From a virus: 64,000 nt of DNA. The translations under genes were made by a program, and so were the position numbers. Shown here in pieces: positions 43,902 through 51,500 of the stretch. The DNA is taken from IMG/VR virus record IMGVR_UViG_3300027746_000644, positions 30,400-94,399 of that record, one strand, 5' to 3'. The stretch's first letter is position 1. Each line of letters begins with the position of its first letter. Under the pieces are notes generated by a model. It did not search any database. It was not told the DNA's origin and was given only the letters and a program-made list of their open reading frames with translations.

Positions 43902-44998
43902 ACGTCTTCATAGTTGATTTAGAAGCAGTTGAAACTAGGTACACGGGTCAGTGGAAGACTCATGTGCCTAATCTCTTACGAAAGGCAGGACACAATGTTC
44001 AAATTATCTCTGGTCCTATGGACATACCTAGTGCTACCACTCCAGGAGCGTTTCTCAACTTTGGCGGAACTAACATTTACAAAGCTAGCCAAGTGGAGCA
44101 GATGGGTCGTTTATTTTGTAACGGAGCCGTTCATCCCGGCGATCACTTTATCTTTACTGATGCTTGGCATCCTGGTATCATAAATTTAAAGTACATGAGT
44201 GAATTGTTGCAGATTCCCGTAACTACACACGGCTTATGGCATGCTGGCAGTTACGATCCTCAAGATTTCCTTGGACGTCTTGTTGGCAACAAACCTTGGG
44301 TGCGCAATGCAGAAAAAAGTTTCTTTTATGCATTTGATTATAATTACTTTGCTACAAATTTTCATATAGAACTATTTCATAGAGAATTACTCAATGGTGG
44401 ATTTCAAACTGAAAATCCTTGGTATGAAGAAGAACTCAAAGAAATACTAAATGGTGAATATCCAAACATTGTGCGTACTGGATGGCCCATGGAATATATG
44501 AGTGACACATTGCTACCATATAAAGGTATGCCTAAACGTGACTTAATTTTGTTTCCGCACAGGATTGCTCCAGAAAAACAAGTTGAAATTTTTCGTGATT
44601 TAGCAGAACACTTACCACAGTATGAATTTGTAGTGTGTCAAGATCAACAACTTACAAAAAACGAATATCACAATTTATTAGGTGAAGCTAAAATAGTATT
44701 CAGTGCTAATTTACAAGAAACACTGGGTATCAGTTGTTACGAAGGTGCAGTAGTGGATGCTGTTCCCATGGTGCCCGATAGACTCAGTTACAGTGAAATG
44801 TATTTTGATACTTTCAAGTATCCCTCAGAATGGACCGAAAGTTTCGAGTCCTACAAAGTATTTAGGCCAAACTTATGTGGAAAGATAATTCAATATATGG
44901 ATAATTACACACATATGATTCCGTCTATACACAAACAAACGGAGACATTACATGAGCAATTCTTCTCAGCCGGCGGGCTCGTCAATAACATCAAGTGA
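43898..44998 (+). CDS. GT-B glycosyltransferase-like protein
   Basis: A 366-residue protein of the GT4-like plan. The C-terminal domain carries LILFPHRIAPEKQVEIFRDLA, YEFVVCQDQQLT and KIVFSANLQETLGISCYEGAVVDAVP (the E-x7-E type nucleotide-sugar site). The N-terminal domain is less typical. It could glycosylate DNA, a virion protein or a host surface glycan. It overlaps the 44952 gene by 47 bases. Confidence 0.68.
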   Translation: MNVFIVDLEAVETRYTGQWKTHVPNLLRKAGHNVQIISGPMDIPSATTPGAFLNFGGTNIYKASQVEQMGRLFCNGAVHPGDHFIFTDAWHPGIINLKYMSELLQIPVTTHGLWHAGSYDPQDFLGRLVGNKPWVRNAEKSFFYAFDYNYFATNFHIELFHRELLNGGFQTENPWYEEELKEILNGEYPNIVRTGWPMEYMSDTLLPYKGMPKRDLILFPHRIAPEKQVEIFRDLAEHLPQYEFVVCQDQQLTKNEYHNLLGEAKIVFSANLQETLGISCYEGAVVDAVPMVPDRLSYSEMYFDTFKYPSEWTESFESYKVFRPNLCGKIIQYMDNYTHMIPSIHKQTETLHEQFFSAGGLVNNIK

Positions 44999-45374
44999 CA
45001 CCTATACCATTGATGTCAGTGGCCTATCTACTTTTAATTTTACCAATAATGATACCATTACATTTAGTGGGTATAGTCCTTGTACAGTATCTTATCCTAC
45101 GTATTATAGTAGCCCATCAATTTCAACACTAACTACTACACAGATTTCAGGGCTAACTACTACACAAATTGGTTCAATAACTAGTATAGATACGTCGGCG
45201 TTTACAATAACTTTTCCCGAAGAGTGGGTTCATAGTTTTCCTGATATTAAACGTGTTGAAAAAATGTGTGAGGAATATCCAGGATTGAAAATAGCATACG
45301 AAAAATTTAAAACTGTTTATAAACTAGTAGCGGACCATTATGATACTCCAAAAGATAAAAGACCTAAGCCTTGA
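44952..45374 (+). CDS. Small tail-type protein with LTTTQI repeat
   Basis: A 140-residue protein. The first 90 residues are Ser/Thr/Ile-rich with a repeated LTTTQISGLTTTQIGSI unit. The C-terminal module (WVHSFPDIKRVEKMCEEYPGL, then KIAYEKFKTVYKLV) is a short helical hairpin found at the ends of several phage virion proteins, with a looser copy in 45809. The ATG lies inside the glycosyltransferase gene. Confidence 0.6.
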   Translation: MSNSSQPAGSSITSSDTYTIDVSGLSTFNFTNNDTITFSGYSPCTVSYPTYYSSPSISTLTTTQISGLTTTQIGSITSIDTSAFTITFPEEWVHSFPDIKRVEKMCEEYPGLKIAYEKFKTVYKLVADHYDTPKDKRPKP

Positions 45375-45816
45375 TTGGTTAGCGCGGCTGGATCGCAAAC
45401 GTGTTATCATGGATCGGCAGTGTAACGAGCCTTTGTTAACTCGTTACTATTTGTTTTTGAAAGATCGTACGTGGTTTCCATTTAACATATTCTTACACAA
45501 GTTTCACAAAGGTGACCCGGGTGACGTACATGACCATCCGTGGCCTTATGCTACACTGATATTAAAAGGCGGCTACTATGAATATACCCCTAATTTTGAA
45601 AATGGCCGAATGGTTGGAGAAACAAAGCATTGGCGCGGTCCTGGTCACTGGCGCATTTGCAGTTCTAACAGCTATCATCGTATCGAATTGGTTCCTGGAG
45701 TAACTGCATGGACTTTGTTTATGCCGGGGCCGCAAAAACAAGAATGGGGATTTTTGGTAAACAATAAATGGATACACAATGACAAGTACCTTGAAGACCG
45801 TAAACAAAATGGCTAG
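45340..45816 (+). CDS. Cupin-fold protein
   Basis: A 158-residue protein with one cupin barrel: HKGDPGDVHDHPWPYATLILKGGYYE (metal-site His residues), HWRICSSNSYHRIEL and FMPGPQKQEWGFLV. Phage cupins of this form have unknown substrates. The start lies 35 bases inside the previous gene; a later in-frame ATG (45409, VIMDRQ) is an alternative. Confidence 0.7.
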   Translation: MILQKIKDLSLDWLARLDRKRVIMDRQCNEPLLTRYYLFLKDRTWFPFNIFLHKFHKGDPGDVHDHPWPYATLILKGGYYEYTPNFENGRMVGETKHWRGPGHWRICSSNSYHRIELVPGVTAWTLFMPGPQKQEWGFLVNNKWIHNDKYLEDRKQNG

Positions 45817-46237
45817 GACTCCTTCACAAGCTGTAGTTGGCATTAATAAGCATGGGTTGTACGGTGCTGTTCCTCCAGGTATGACTGTAGGTGGAGTATT
45901 GCCAGTTGGACAAGTTTATACAACCAATACTACAGCTGGCAAGTTTTTAACCTCTGGATCTAATGGTACAAATTGGACTACTGGCGCCATCACTACCCCA
46001 TATGACAGTGTTATGGTTGCCAAGAATAATCCGCCTGAATTAGAAGTTAAAGGTCGTATGGTTATCAATGGGCGAGACTTAGAAGAACGGCTAAACACTA
46101 TTGAAAAAGTCTTGCAAATTCCCGAAAGAGATGTTATACTTGAACGTAAGCATCCAAAGCTAAAGAAACTGTATGATGAATACATCACAGCATTGGGTAA
46201 GTATAGAACATTTGAATCAATTAAAGGAGATGAATGA
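45809..46237 (+). CDS. Small tail-type protein
   Basis: A 142-residue protein. MARTPSQAVVGINKHGLYGAVPPG and GKFLTSGSNGTNWTT look like fibre-tip segments; LEVKGRMVINGRDLEERLNTIEKVLQIPERD leads to a helical C-terminus (HPKLKKLYDEYITALGKYRT) related to the module at the end of the 44952 protein. The start at 45809 is preferred to 45779 because it begins the conserved part, but neither has a clear ribosome site. Confidence 0.6.
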   Translation: MARTPSQAVVGINKHGLYGAVPPGMTVGGVLPVGQVYTTNTTAGKFLTSGSNGTNWTTGAITTPYDSVMVAKNNPPELEVKGRMVINGRDLEERLNTIEKVLQIPERDVILERKHPKLKKLYDEYITALGKYRTFESIKGDE

Positions 46238-46467
46238 TGGACCTACATGAATCAGTAGCACATACTAGAAAAGAAATGACTGTCAAGGAGTCTGACGGAT
46301 TCCGTGTGCGCTTAGTCAAACACGAAGTAATTAGTCCCAAAGGATTGTTTAGTCTTGACATTATTCAAGAAAGTTTGAAAGACGGCAAAGTTGCAGACAG
46401 TCAAACATATAATTTCTTTATGAACAAAGAAGAACTGCAATCTCTTGCACATGGATTAACAGCGTGA
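46234..46467 (+). CDS. Small hypothetical protein
   Basis: A 77-residue alpha/beta protein (FRVRLVKHEVISPKGLFSLDIIQES... FFMNKEELQSLAHGL). It resembles small phage proteins that end in an amphipathic helix with a LAHGL tail. Overlaps both neighbours by 4 bases. AAAGGAGATGA is the ribosome site. Confidence 0.6.
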   Translation: MMDLHESVAHTRKEMTVKESDGFRVRLVKHEVISPKGLFSLDIIQESLKDGKVADSQTYNFFMNKEELQSLAHGLTA

Positions 46468-46955
46468 AAAAAGTTCATTATACTTGGCAACAAGTAGAAG
46501 GTGCTTGTTTAGAAATTGCTAGACAAATGCACGTTCATTACTGGCGGCCGGACTACATTGTTGGAATTGGCCGTGGCGGACTTGTTCCTGCCAATTTGTT
46601 GAGTCAATATACTGGCATTAAGATGAACAGTCTAGACATTAGTCTACGAGATGGTGGCGATTGCGTTAGCAATCTTGGCATGGCCGAAGATGCGTATGCG
46701 GGCAAAAAAATTCTTGTTGTGGATGACATCAACGATCAAGGATCTACTGTTGCATGGATTAAGAATGATTGGGCCAGCGGTTGTTTTCCCAACGATTCCA
46801 AATGGAAAAGTATCTGGGGAGACAATGTTAGATTTGCAGTTCTGACACACAACCAGTCAAGTCAGTTTAAAGATCCAGATTATTACATGTGGACTGTGAA
46901 CAAAGCAGAACAAGATTGTTGGTTAGTTTATCCTTGGGAGGAATTTTGGTTATGA
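46464..46955 (+). CDS. Phosphoribosyltransferase
   Basis: A 163-residue type I PRTase. The PRPP loop is ILVVDDINDQGST, preceded by the N-terminal VGIGRGGLVPANLLSQYTG. The acceptor base is not clear; hypoxanthine/xanthine-type enzymes look similar. A GTG start overlaps the upstream TGA. It may recycle guanine released by the DpdA-like exchange, which is speculation. Confidence 0.85.
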   Translation: MKKVHYTWQQVEGACLEIARQMHVHYWRPDYIVGIGRGGLVPANLLSQYTGIKMNSLDISLRDGGDCVSNLGMAEDAYAGKKILVVDDINDQGSTVAWIKNDWASGCFPNDSKWKSIWGDNVRFAVLTHNQSSQFKDPDYYMWTVNKAEQDCWLVYPWEEFWL

Positions 46956-47149
46956 CATCTGCACTTATTAAATTAATTTTAGGCATTGCACTGATTCTTG
47001 TTGTTATCGTATTTGGACCTATTGTAGGAATATGGAGTTTAAACACACTGTTTCCTGTATTACAAATACCATTGACATTAGAAACATGGTGTGCATTTTT
47101 CTTGCTGTTTGGAAGCATAACAGGCTTGCGAATTGGCACTAACAAATAA
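46952..47149 (+). CDS. Small membrane protein
   Basis: A 65-residue protein with two hydrophobic segments (ALIKLILGIALILVVIVFGPIVGIW and WCAFFLLFGSITGLRI). The ATG overlaps the PRTase stop. No family recognised; a membrane-acting host-takeover or accessory holin-like role is possible. Confidence 0.6.
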   Translation: MTSALIKLILGIALILVVIVFGPIVGIWSLNTLFPVLQIPLTLETWCAFFLLFGSITGLRIGTNK

Positions 47150-47159
47150 AGGAATACCA

Positions 47160-47345
47160 ATGACAAATCCAACTCCTCCAGAAATATTGATTGCTGATTA
47201 TCAAATCAAGATCGATACAGTTGAAACTGATATTAAAAAATTGCAAGCAGACGGTGCTAGTCCAAGAAAAGTTGAGGCATTGACAGAATATAAAAAATAT
47301 TTAGAAGACCAAATCAAGTCTATGAATCATGGCAACAACTCTTGA
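47160..47345 (+). CDS. Small coiled-coil protein
   Basis: A 61-residue helical, charged protein (EILIADYQIKIDTVETDIKKL ... YKKYLEDQIKSM). AAAGGAATACCAATG is the ribosome site. It overlaps the HIT gene by 17 bases. Function unknown. Confidence 0.58.
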   Translation: MTNPTPPEILIADYQIKIDTVETDIKKLQADGASPRKVEALTEYKKYLEDQIKSMNHGNNS

Positions 47346-47712
47346 AAGAGCACTTGATGAGAAAAGAGCACCCTGGACCAGTATCGAATACCGAACAAAA
47401 TCCTACTGGGTATTTAGAGATGCATACCCAGTCACTGAAGGACATTTGTTATTTGTGCCTACCGAAGAAAACTGGGAACATCTATGGGACTGTTTCAAAG
47501 GCGCATACAAATTTGGTCACGAAGGCGTCGAATCTGGCAGGTGGGACGCTTTTAATGTCGGACAAAATTGTGGCGAGGCTGCTGGACAAACAGTGATGTA
47601 TCCGCATGTACACATGATTCCAAGACGAGCAGGCGATATGCAGGATCCTCGTGGCGGGGTAAGACATGTTATACCAGAAAAGGGAAATTATAAAAATGCA
47701 AATAAGAGTTAA
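47329..47712 (+). CDS. HIT-family protein
   Basis: A 127-residue nucleotide hydrolase/transferase-type protein. FRDAYPVTEGHLLFVPTEE and GQNCGEAAGQTVMYPHVHMIPRR are the HIT signatures. In the H-x-H-x-H motif the first His is Tyr here (Y-P-H-V-H), but the nucleophilic His is kept. Likely acts on AMP-linked nucleotides. Confidence 0.82.
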   Translation: MATTLERALDEKRAPWTSIEYRTKSYWVFRDAYPVTEGHLLFVPTEENWEHLWDCFKGAYKFGHEGVESGRWDAFNVGQNCGEAAGQTVMYPHVHMIPRRAGDMQDPRGGVRHVIPEKGNYKNANKS

Positions 47713-47896
47713 AGAAAATCCAGAAGAATTTGGCAAATGCGGTTGCGGTCGTAGCCCTAACGGAAAATGTATTGGATGGCATGGCTTGACTGAAGAGCAA
47801 TACCAAACAGCCAAACACGATTACGAATTAAATGAATATAAAAAACAAGCACAAGAGTTGTGGAATGATAGTTGCACTAGCGGTCGAGCTGAGTGA
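47696..47896 (+). CDS. Small CDGSH-like Cys/His protein
   Basis: A 66-residue protein. GKCGCGRSPNGKCIGWHGLTEEQY has three Cys and one His spaced almost as in CDGSH iron-sulfur proteins (CxCxxS...C-x-G-x-H), but it lacks the Pro and is one residue short. An Fe-S or zinc site is likely. ATG at 47696 begins the conserved part; upstream codons lie in the HIT gene. Confidence 0.6.
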   Translation: MQIRVKENPEEFGKCGCGRSPNGKCIGWHGLTEEQYQTAKHDYELNEYKKQAQELWNDSCTSGRAE

Positions 47897-48096
47897 TTAC
47901 TGAAAATACCGTCACCGTAACGTGGAACAACCAAAATGGCTTTTGGTGGAATGAAACGTGTGCTGTTGTATTGGAAGTATTTGGATTGCCTGGCAACCGA
48001 TACGTTACTAAACCCAGTCACGATGCCATGTTCTTTGATTTTAAAAATAAAAAGGATGCTGACTTATGCAGAATACTCCTAAGCGAGAGATTGTAG
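47893..48096 (+). CDS. Small hypothetical protein
   Basis: A 67-residue protein starting at a GTG that overlaps the upstream TGA. VTVTWNNQNGFWWNETCAVVLEVFGLPG and FFDFKNKKDADLCRILL suggest a compact alpha/beta fold. Typical small phage protein; no function known. Confidence 0.55.
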   Translation: MITENTVTVTWNNQNGFWWNETCAVVLEVFGLPGNRYVTKPSHDAMFFDFKNKKDADLCRILLSERL

Positions 48097-48281
48097 AAAT
48101 AGCAGTAGTGGTTATTGTATTTTTGATAGTAATACCCATGATGTTTTCAGCACTTCCAAAAAAATCAGACGGAGTTTGGATCAATTGTGGACTTTCAGAA
48201 ATAAGTCCAGACTTTACTACGGAAATGCGCGAAGCATGTAGACAACTTCGAGCAACAAATAACTTGCAAAAACCTAAATAA
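48066..48281 (+). CDS. Small membrane-anchored protein
   Basis: A 71-residue protein with one N-terminal membrane helix (IVEIAVVVIVFLIVIPMMFSAL) and a polar C-terminal part with two Cys (INCGLSEISPDF ... EACRQL). It starts 30 bases inside the previous gene. Probably periplasm-facing. Confidence 0.58.
   Translation: MQNTPKREIVEIAVVVIVFLIVIPMMFSALPKKSDGVWINCGLSEISPDFTTEMREACRQLRATNNLQKPK
48274..48280 (+). promoter_or_regulatory. CTAAATA element before folE
   Basis: CTAAATA overlaps the previous stop, 31 bases before the folE ATG. TATACT and CTATAA nearby also look like weak -10 boxes. ATAGGAG is the ribosome site. Confidence 0.25.
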
Positions 48282-48311
48282 ACCTATATACTATAACACA
48301 TAGGAGTAATA

Positions 48312-49142
48312 ATGACTAAAGAATTCACACCAGATCCCCAACTTAAACCTGCGCCAGAATTTAAATCCGACGAGTATGTACCTTTAAAAAAAGAAGTATA
48401 TGTCAAAAAAGAGACTGGCTTAGATGCTATGGCAGGCAATGGTGGCTATAAAGAAGGAACTTTGGCAGGAGCAATCCGCATGAAAATGAAACGTGATAAT
48501 AAACGTTTCTGGGCAGGGGATAATATCAGTGATTATCTGCACGACAGTGATAAAGAACACTTGATTACTGAAGCAACTCTTGCATTTGAGAAAGTTTTAG
48601 ATGCATTACTTATTGATCGTGAAACGGATCCCAACAGCAAGGGCACAGCCAAGCGACTGGCTAAAATGTATTTTAATGAAGTAATGGCAGGACGATATGA
48701 ACCTGCACCCGATGCAACAGCATTTCCAAATGATTCGACAGACCGTTATGAAGGTATGCTTGTGGTCCGCAGTGAGCTACGTAGTATGTGTAGCCATCAT
48801 CACCAACCCGTTAGTGGTGTTGCTTATATTGGTATTATTGCCGCTGAAAAACTCATTGGTCTTAGCAAGTATACTCGTATTGCACAGTGGTGTGCTCGAC
48901 GTGGTACTTTACAAGAAGAGTTATGTAATGACATTGCTAGAGAAATCCAAAAAGCCACAGGAGCCGAAAACCTAGGCGTATACATTCAAGCCACGCATGG
49001 TTGCTGTGAAAATCGCGGCATTATGGCACACAGTAGCCTGACACAGACCACGGTATTACAAGGATCATTTAAAACTGATCCAGGCGCAAAGAAAGAATTT
49101 TTTGACAATATCAAAATGCAACAGGAGTTTGCCCCAAGATGA
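48312..49142 (+). CDS. folE: GTP cyclohydrolase I
   Basis: A 276-residue enzyme that makes dihydroneopterin triphosphate, the first step to 7-deazaguanines and folate. MCSHHHQPVSG supplies zinc ligands C160 and H163; GLSKYTRIAQWCARR is conserved; THGCCENRGI holds C231 and the catalytic region. The first ~75 residues are an extension of low similarity. It is the entry gene to the pathway that would feed DpdA. Ribosome site TAGGAG; coupled to the next gene by ATGA. Confidence 0.9.
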   Translation: MTKEFTPDPQLKPAPEFKSDEYVPLKKEVYVKKETGLDAMAGNGGYKEGTLAGAIRMKMKRDNKRFWAGDNISDYLHDSDKEHLITEATLAFEKVLDALLIDRETDPNSKGTAKRLAKMYFNEVMAGRYEPAPDATAFPNDSTDRYEGMLVVRSELRSMCSHHHQPVSGVAYIGIIAAEKLIGLSKYTRIAQWCARRGTLQEELCNDIAREIQKATGAENLGVYIQATHGCCENRGIMAHSSLTQTTVLQGSFKTDPGAKKEFFDNIKMQQEFAPR

Positions 49143-49357
49143 CAACAGCCCAAGAACTAACTGATCAATTGATCAATCGTGCAAAGAATTTAAAAGAGTT
49201 TGTGGTAGAACGAGAATGGGAAAGTATTCCAACCGGTATTGTTCGATTTAACATACAACATACACAAGGACATCTTGCTAGAATTTTTGTTCCGGCTCTT
49301 ACACAAACTGAAGCTGAGGAAATGGTGGACGAATGGTTTGAAGAGGATGTGGAATGA
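49139..49357 (+). CDS. Small hypothetical protein
   Basis: A 72-residue acidic protein (AKNLKEFVVEREWESIPTGIVRFNIQHTQGHLARI ... EAEEMVDEWF). One small alpha/beta unit. Overlaps folE and the next short gene by four bases. No family known. Confidence 0.55.
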   Translation: MTTAQELTDQLINRAKNLKEFVVEREWESIPTGIVRFNIQHTQGHLARIFVPALTQTEAEEMVDEWFEEDVE

Positions 49358-49527
49358 ATCCAAAATATTTGTACACTATTAAATGGACACAACCATATGC
49401 TACTTACCAAATGCGACCATATCTTCGTCACTTGCGTAATGAATATGAAACTCAAATTGAAGCCAGATTAAGTCGCGGTGAGTTTGATGATGCAAAAACA
49501 GTGATAGGAAGGATCATGGCATTATGA
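49354..49527 (+). CDS. 57-residue small protein
   Basis: A short gene linking its neighbours by ATGA at both ends. The product reads MNPKYLYTIKWTQPYATYQM and ends with a basic helix (RLSRGEFDDAKTVIGRIMAL). The coupling on both sides and the lack of any other use for this stretch support it. Confidence 0.6.
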   Translation: MNPKYLYTIKWTQPYATYQMRPYLRHLRNEYETQIEARLSRGEFDDAKTVIGRIMAL

Positions 49528-49832
49528 ATTGGTTTAAACGAATGATTGGCCGGTGGGCTTATGAATACCGAGACACTCCTGACGATGTGGCAAATGAATG
49601 TTATCCAAGCACCAAAATGAGCCGTGGCAACACTATTAGCACTGGGCGTGGTATTGATAGCGAGCCTACTTTAAATTTCAAAGTATACAGTGCGGTAGGT
49701 GGTAAGATTGTGGAGTTTAGTCGCTATGATCCAAAGTCTGACAGACATGATCGTCAAATGTATATTATTGGTAGAGATGAAGACTTTGGCGAAAAGATTG
49801 CTAAAATTTCAACACTGGAGGTATTACGATGA
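49524..49832 (+). CDS. Small conserved phage protein
   Basis: A 102-residue protein: MNWFKRMIGRWAYEYRDTPDD, then a basic segment (SRGNTISTGRGIDSEPTLNF) and KVYSAVGGKIVEFSRYDPKSDRHDRQMYIIGRDEDFG. Its C-terminal beta sheet resembles small baseplate/helicase-neighbour phage proteins by eye. No function. ATGA overlaps on both sides. Confidence 0.58.
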   Translation: MNWFKRMIGRWAYEYRDTPDDVANECYPSTKMSRGNTISTGRGIDSEPTLNFKVYSAVGGKIVEFSRYDPKSDRHDRQMYIIGRDEDFGEKIAKISTLEVLR

Positions 49833-50218
49833 ACGCACAATTACCAGCAGAAGGCATAATGAAAACAAATGATTGGGGAGACAGCAGAGTCTACCGAATT
49901 GCGTGTAACTGTCATGACGAAACACATAATCATAACATGTGGGTAGAAGCAGATGACTGCGATATTCAAGTAACCATTTATACCACAGGCAAAACAAACT
50001 GGTGGAGTAAAACACGTTGGCATCATATTTGGACATTGTTGACCAAAGGATATATTGATACCGAATCTTCAGTACACCTAACCAAACAACAAGCACTCAA
50101 TTATGCTGAAACTTTGAAAAGTGCTATAACAGATCTTGAAGATTTTCGAAATGCTAGACAAAATAAAGAAGAACGTGTTACAATAACAAAAATGGCAAAT
50201 GAACAGGATTGTGTATGA
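49829..50218 (+). CDS. Small conserved phage protein with Cys/His cluster
   Basis: A 129-residue protein. RIACNCHDETHNHNMWVEADD has Cys and His that could bind metal; TRWHHIWTLLTKGYI and a C-terminal helix (TKQQALNYAETLKSAITDLED) follow. Start overlaps the previous stop; the end overlaps queE. It might work with QueE, only by position. Confidence 0.58.
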   Translation: MNAQLPAEGIMKTNDWGDSRVYRIACNCHDETHNHNMWVEADDCDIQVTIYTTGKTNWWSKTRWHHIWTLLTKGYIDTESSVHLTKQQALNYAETLKSAITDLEDFRNARQNKEERVTITKMANEQDCV

Positions 50219-51066
50219 GTAAAATTAAAATTGCTGAATTATTCTACAGCATACAAGGCGAAGGACGTTACATGGGTGTACCGTCCGTTTTCTTACGAAC
50301 ATTTGGTTGTAATTTTAAGTGTGCTGGTTTTGGTATGAGTCGAGGCATGCTGAGTCAAGAAGCTGACGAAATTGCAAGTGTTGCTCATATGTTTACAAAA
50401 TATGAAGATTTACCGTTAGTCAGCACAGGCTGTGACAGCTATGCCAGTTGGCATCCTGACTTTAAAAATTTAAGTCCTGTGATGGAAACAGATGGTATTG
50501 CAGAACGTATTGCAGAAATACTTCCACATAAAACTTGGGTTGACGAACACTTGGTTATCACAGGCGGCGAACCGTTGTTAGGTTGGCAACGTGCATATCC
50601 AGATTTGTTGGATCATGTTTACATGAAGCAATTGAAAGAAATTACTTTTGAAACAAATGGTACTCAATTGCTAACACCAGAATTTAAAGAATATTTGCAA
50701 GAATGGTCTATGCAGATTCCTGGAGAACGTTGTGTGACTTTCAGTGTCAGTGCCAAACTCAGTTGCAGTGGAGAAGCAAGACACGAAGCAATTAAACCCG
50801 AAGTTGTTAACGACTATCAAGATGCTGGCTATGTGTATTTGAAGTTTGTTGTTGCAACAGAAGATGATGCGGCAGAAGCAATTGAAACAGCGGACATTTA
50901 TAGAGAAAACGGATTCACTGGTCCAGTATATCTAATGCCAGTTGGCGGTGTAGAAAGCGTCTATGCATTAAACAATCGGCGTGTTGCAGAACTTGCTATG
51001 AAAAACGGCTTGCGTTACAGCGACAGATTACAAGTGCCATTATTTAAAAATGAGTGGGGTACATAA
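50215..51066 (+). CDS. queE: QueE-like radical SAM enzyme with split cysteine motif
   Basis: A 283-residue 7-carboxy-7-deazaguanine synthase. The start (LFYSIQGEGRYMGVPSVFLRTFGCNFKC) is the QueE signature; VITGGEPLLGWQ and ITFETNGT are radical SAM motifs. The cluster cysteines are spread: C32-x3-C36 then no Cys at the usual +3 position, which is Phe, and a Cys in TGCDSYASWH at 73, giving CX3C-X36-C. That insertion is unusual among radical SAM enzymes. It would make the deazaguanine core for DpdA, drawing electrons perhaps from the phage ferredoxin. Confidence 0.88.
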   Translation: MSKIKIAELFYSIQGEGRYMGVPSVFLRTFGCNFKCAGFGMSRGMLSQEADEIASVAHMFTKYEDLPLVSTGCDSYASWHPDFKNLSPVMETDGIAERIAEILPHKTWVDEHLVITGGEPLLGWQRAYPDLLDHVYMKQLKEITFETNGTQLLTPEFKEYLQEWSMQIPGERCVTFSVSAKLSCSGEARHEAIKPEVVNDYQDAGYVYLKFVVATEDDAAEAIETADIYRENGFTGPVYLMPVGGVESVYALNNRRVAELAMKNGLRYSDRLQVPLFKNEWGT

Positions 51067-51500
51067 TGAAACAGTTTGTTAAACGTATTTTTGGTATCAC
51101 CAAGCTAGAGGAAGAAAAAGCAGAATTGCAAACGGCTCGAGATAAAGCAATTGCTGAAACTTATTTGGCAAAACAACAAGAGGAACACGCAAAACTGACT
51201 CCAAAAGAACGTGCCACTGCCAAAGGAGAACCGTGGGTTGCTGTACTAGATACTCATGTGAACAAAGACAATATTAGAAATGGATTCTTTGAGCTTGACT
51301 GGAACGAGATATTTGTGTTAGAATTAAAACGTGCTGGATATGGATTTGATGGTGATCCAGACGAAGAGATCGTGGATCGTTGGTTTAGAGATTTGGCAAG
51401 AAATATGTTGGGCGAGGCTGGTGTTTCAGATCCCGGACGTGTAAATGCTGGATATATTAATGTAAGTAAATTACCAAATGGTAGGGCGCAAATAGAATGA
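51066..51500 (+). CDS. Conserved hypothetical phage protein
   Basis: A 144-residue protein: MKQFVKRIFGITKLEEEKAE, a helical coiled-coil start, then KGEPWVAVLDTHVNKDNIRNGFFELDWNEIFVLELKRAGY and DPDEEIVDRWFRDLARNML. It overlaps queE (TAATG) and the nuclease (ATGA). No known domain. Confidence 0.6.
   Translation: MKQFVKRIFGITKLEEEKAELQTARDKAIAETYLAKQQEEHAKLTPKERATAKGEPWVAVLDTHVNKDNIRNGFFELDWNEIFVLELKRAGYGFDGDPDEEIVDRWFRDLARNMLGEAGVSDPGRVNAGYINVSKLPNGRAQIE

Noticed and set aside
45131-45170. Short direct repeat CTAACTACTACACA as a possible CRISPR or att site
   Set aside because: Only two copies, in frame in a tail-type gene and encoding a repeated LTTTQI peptide.
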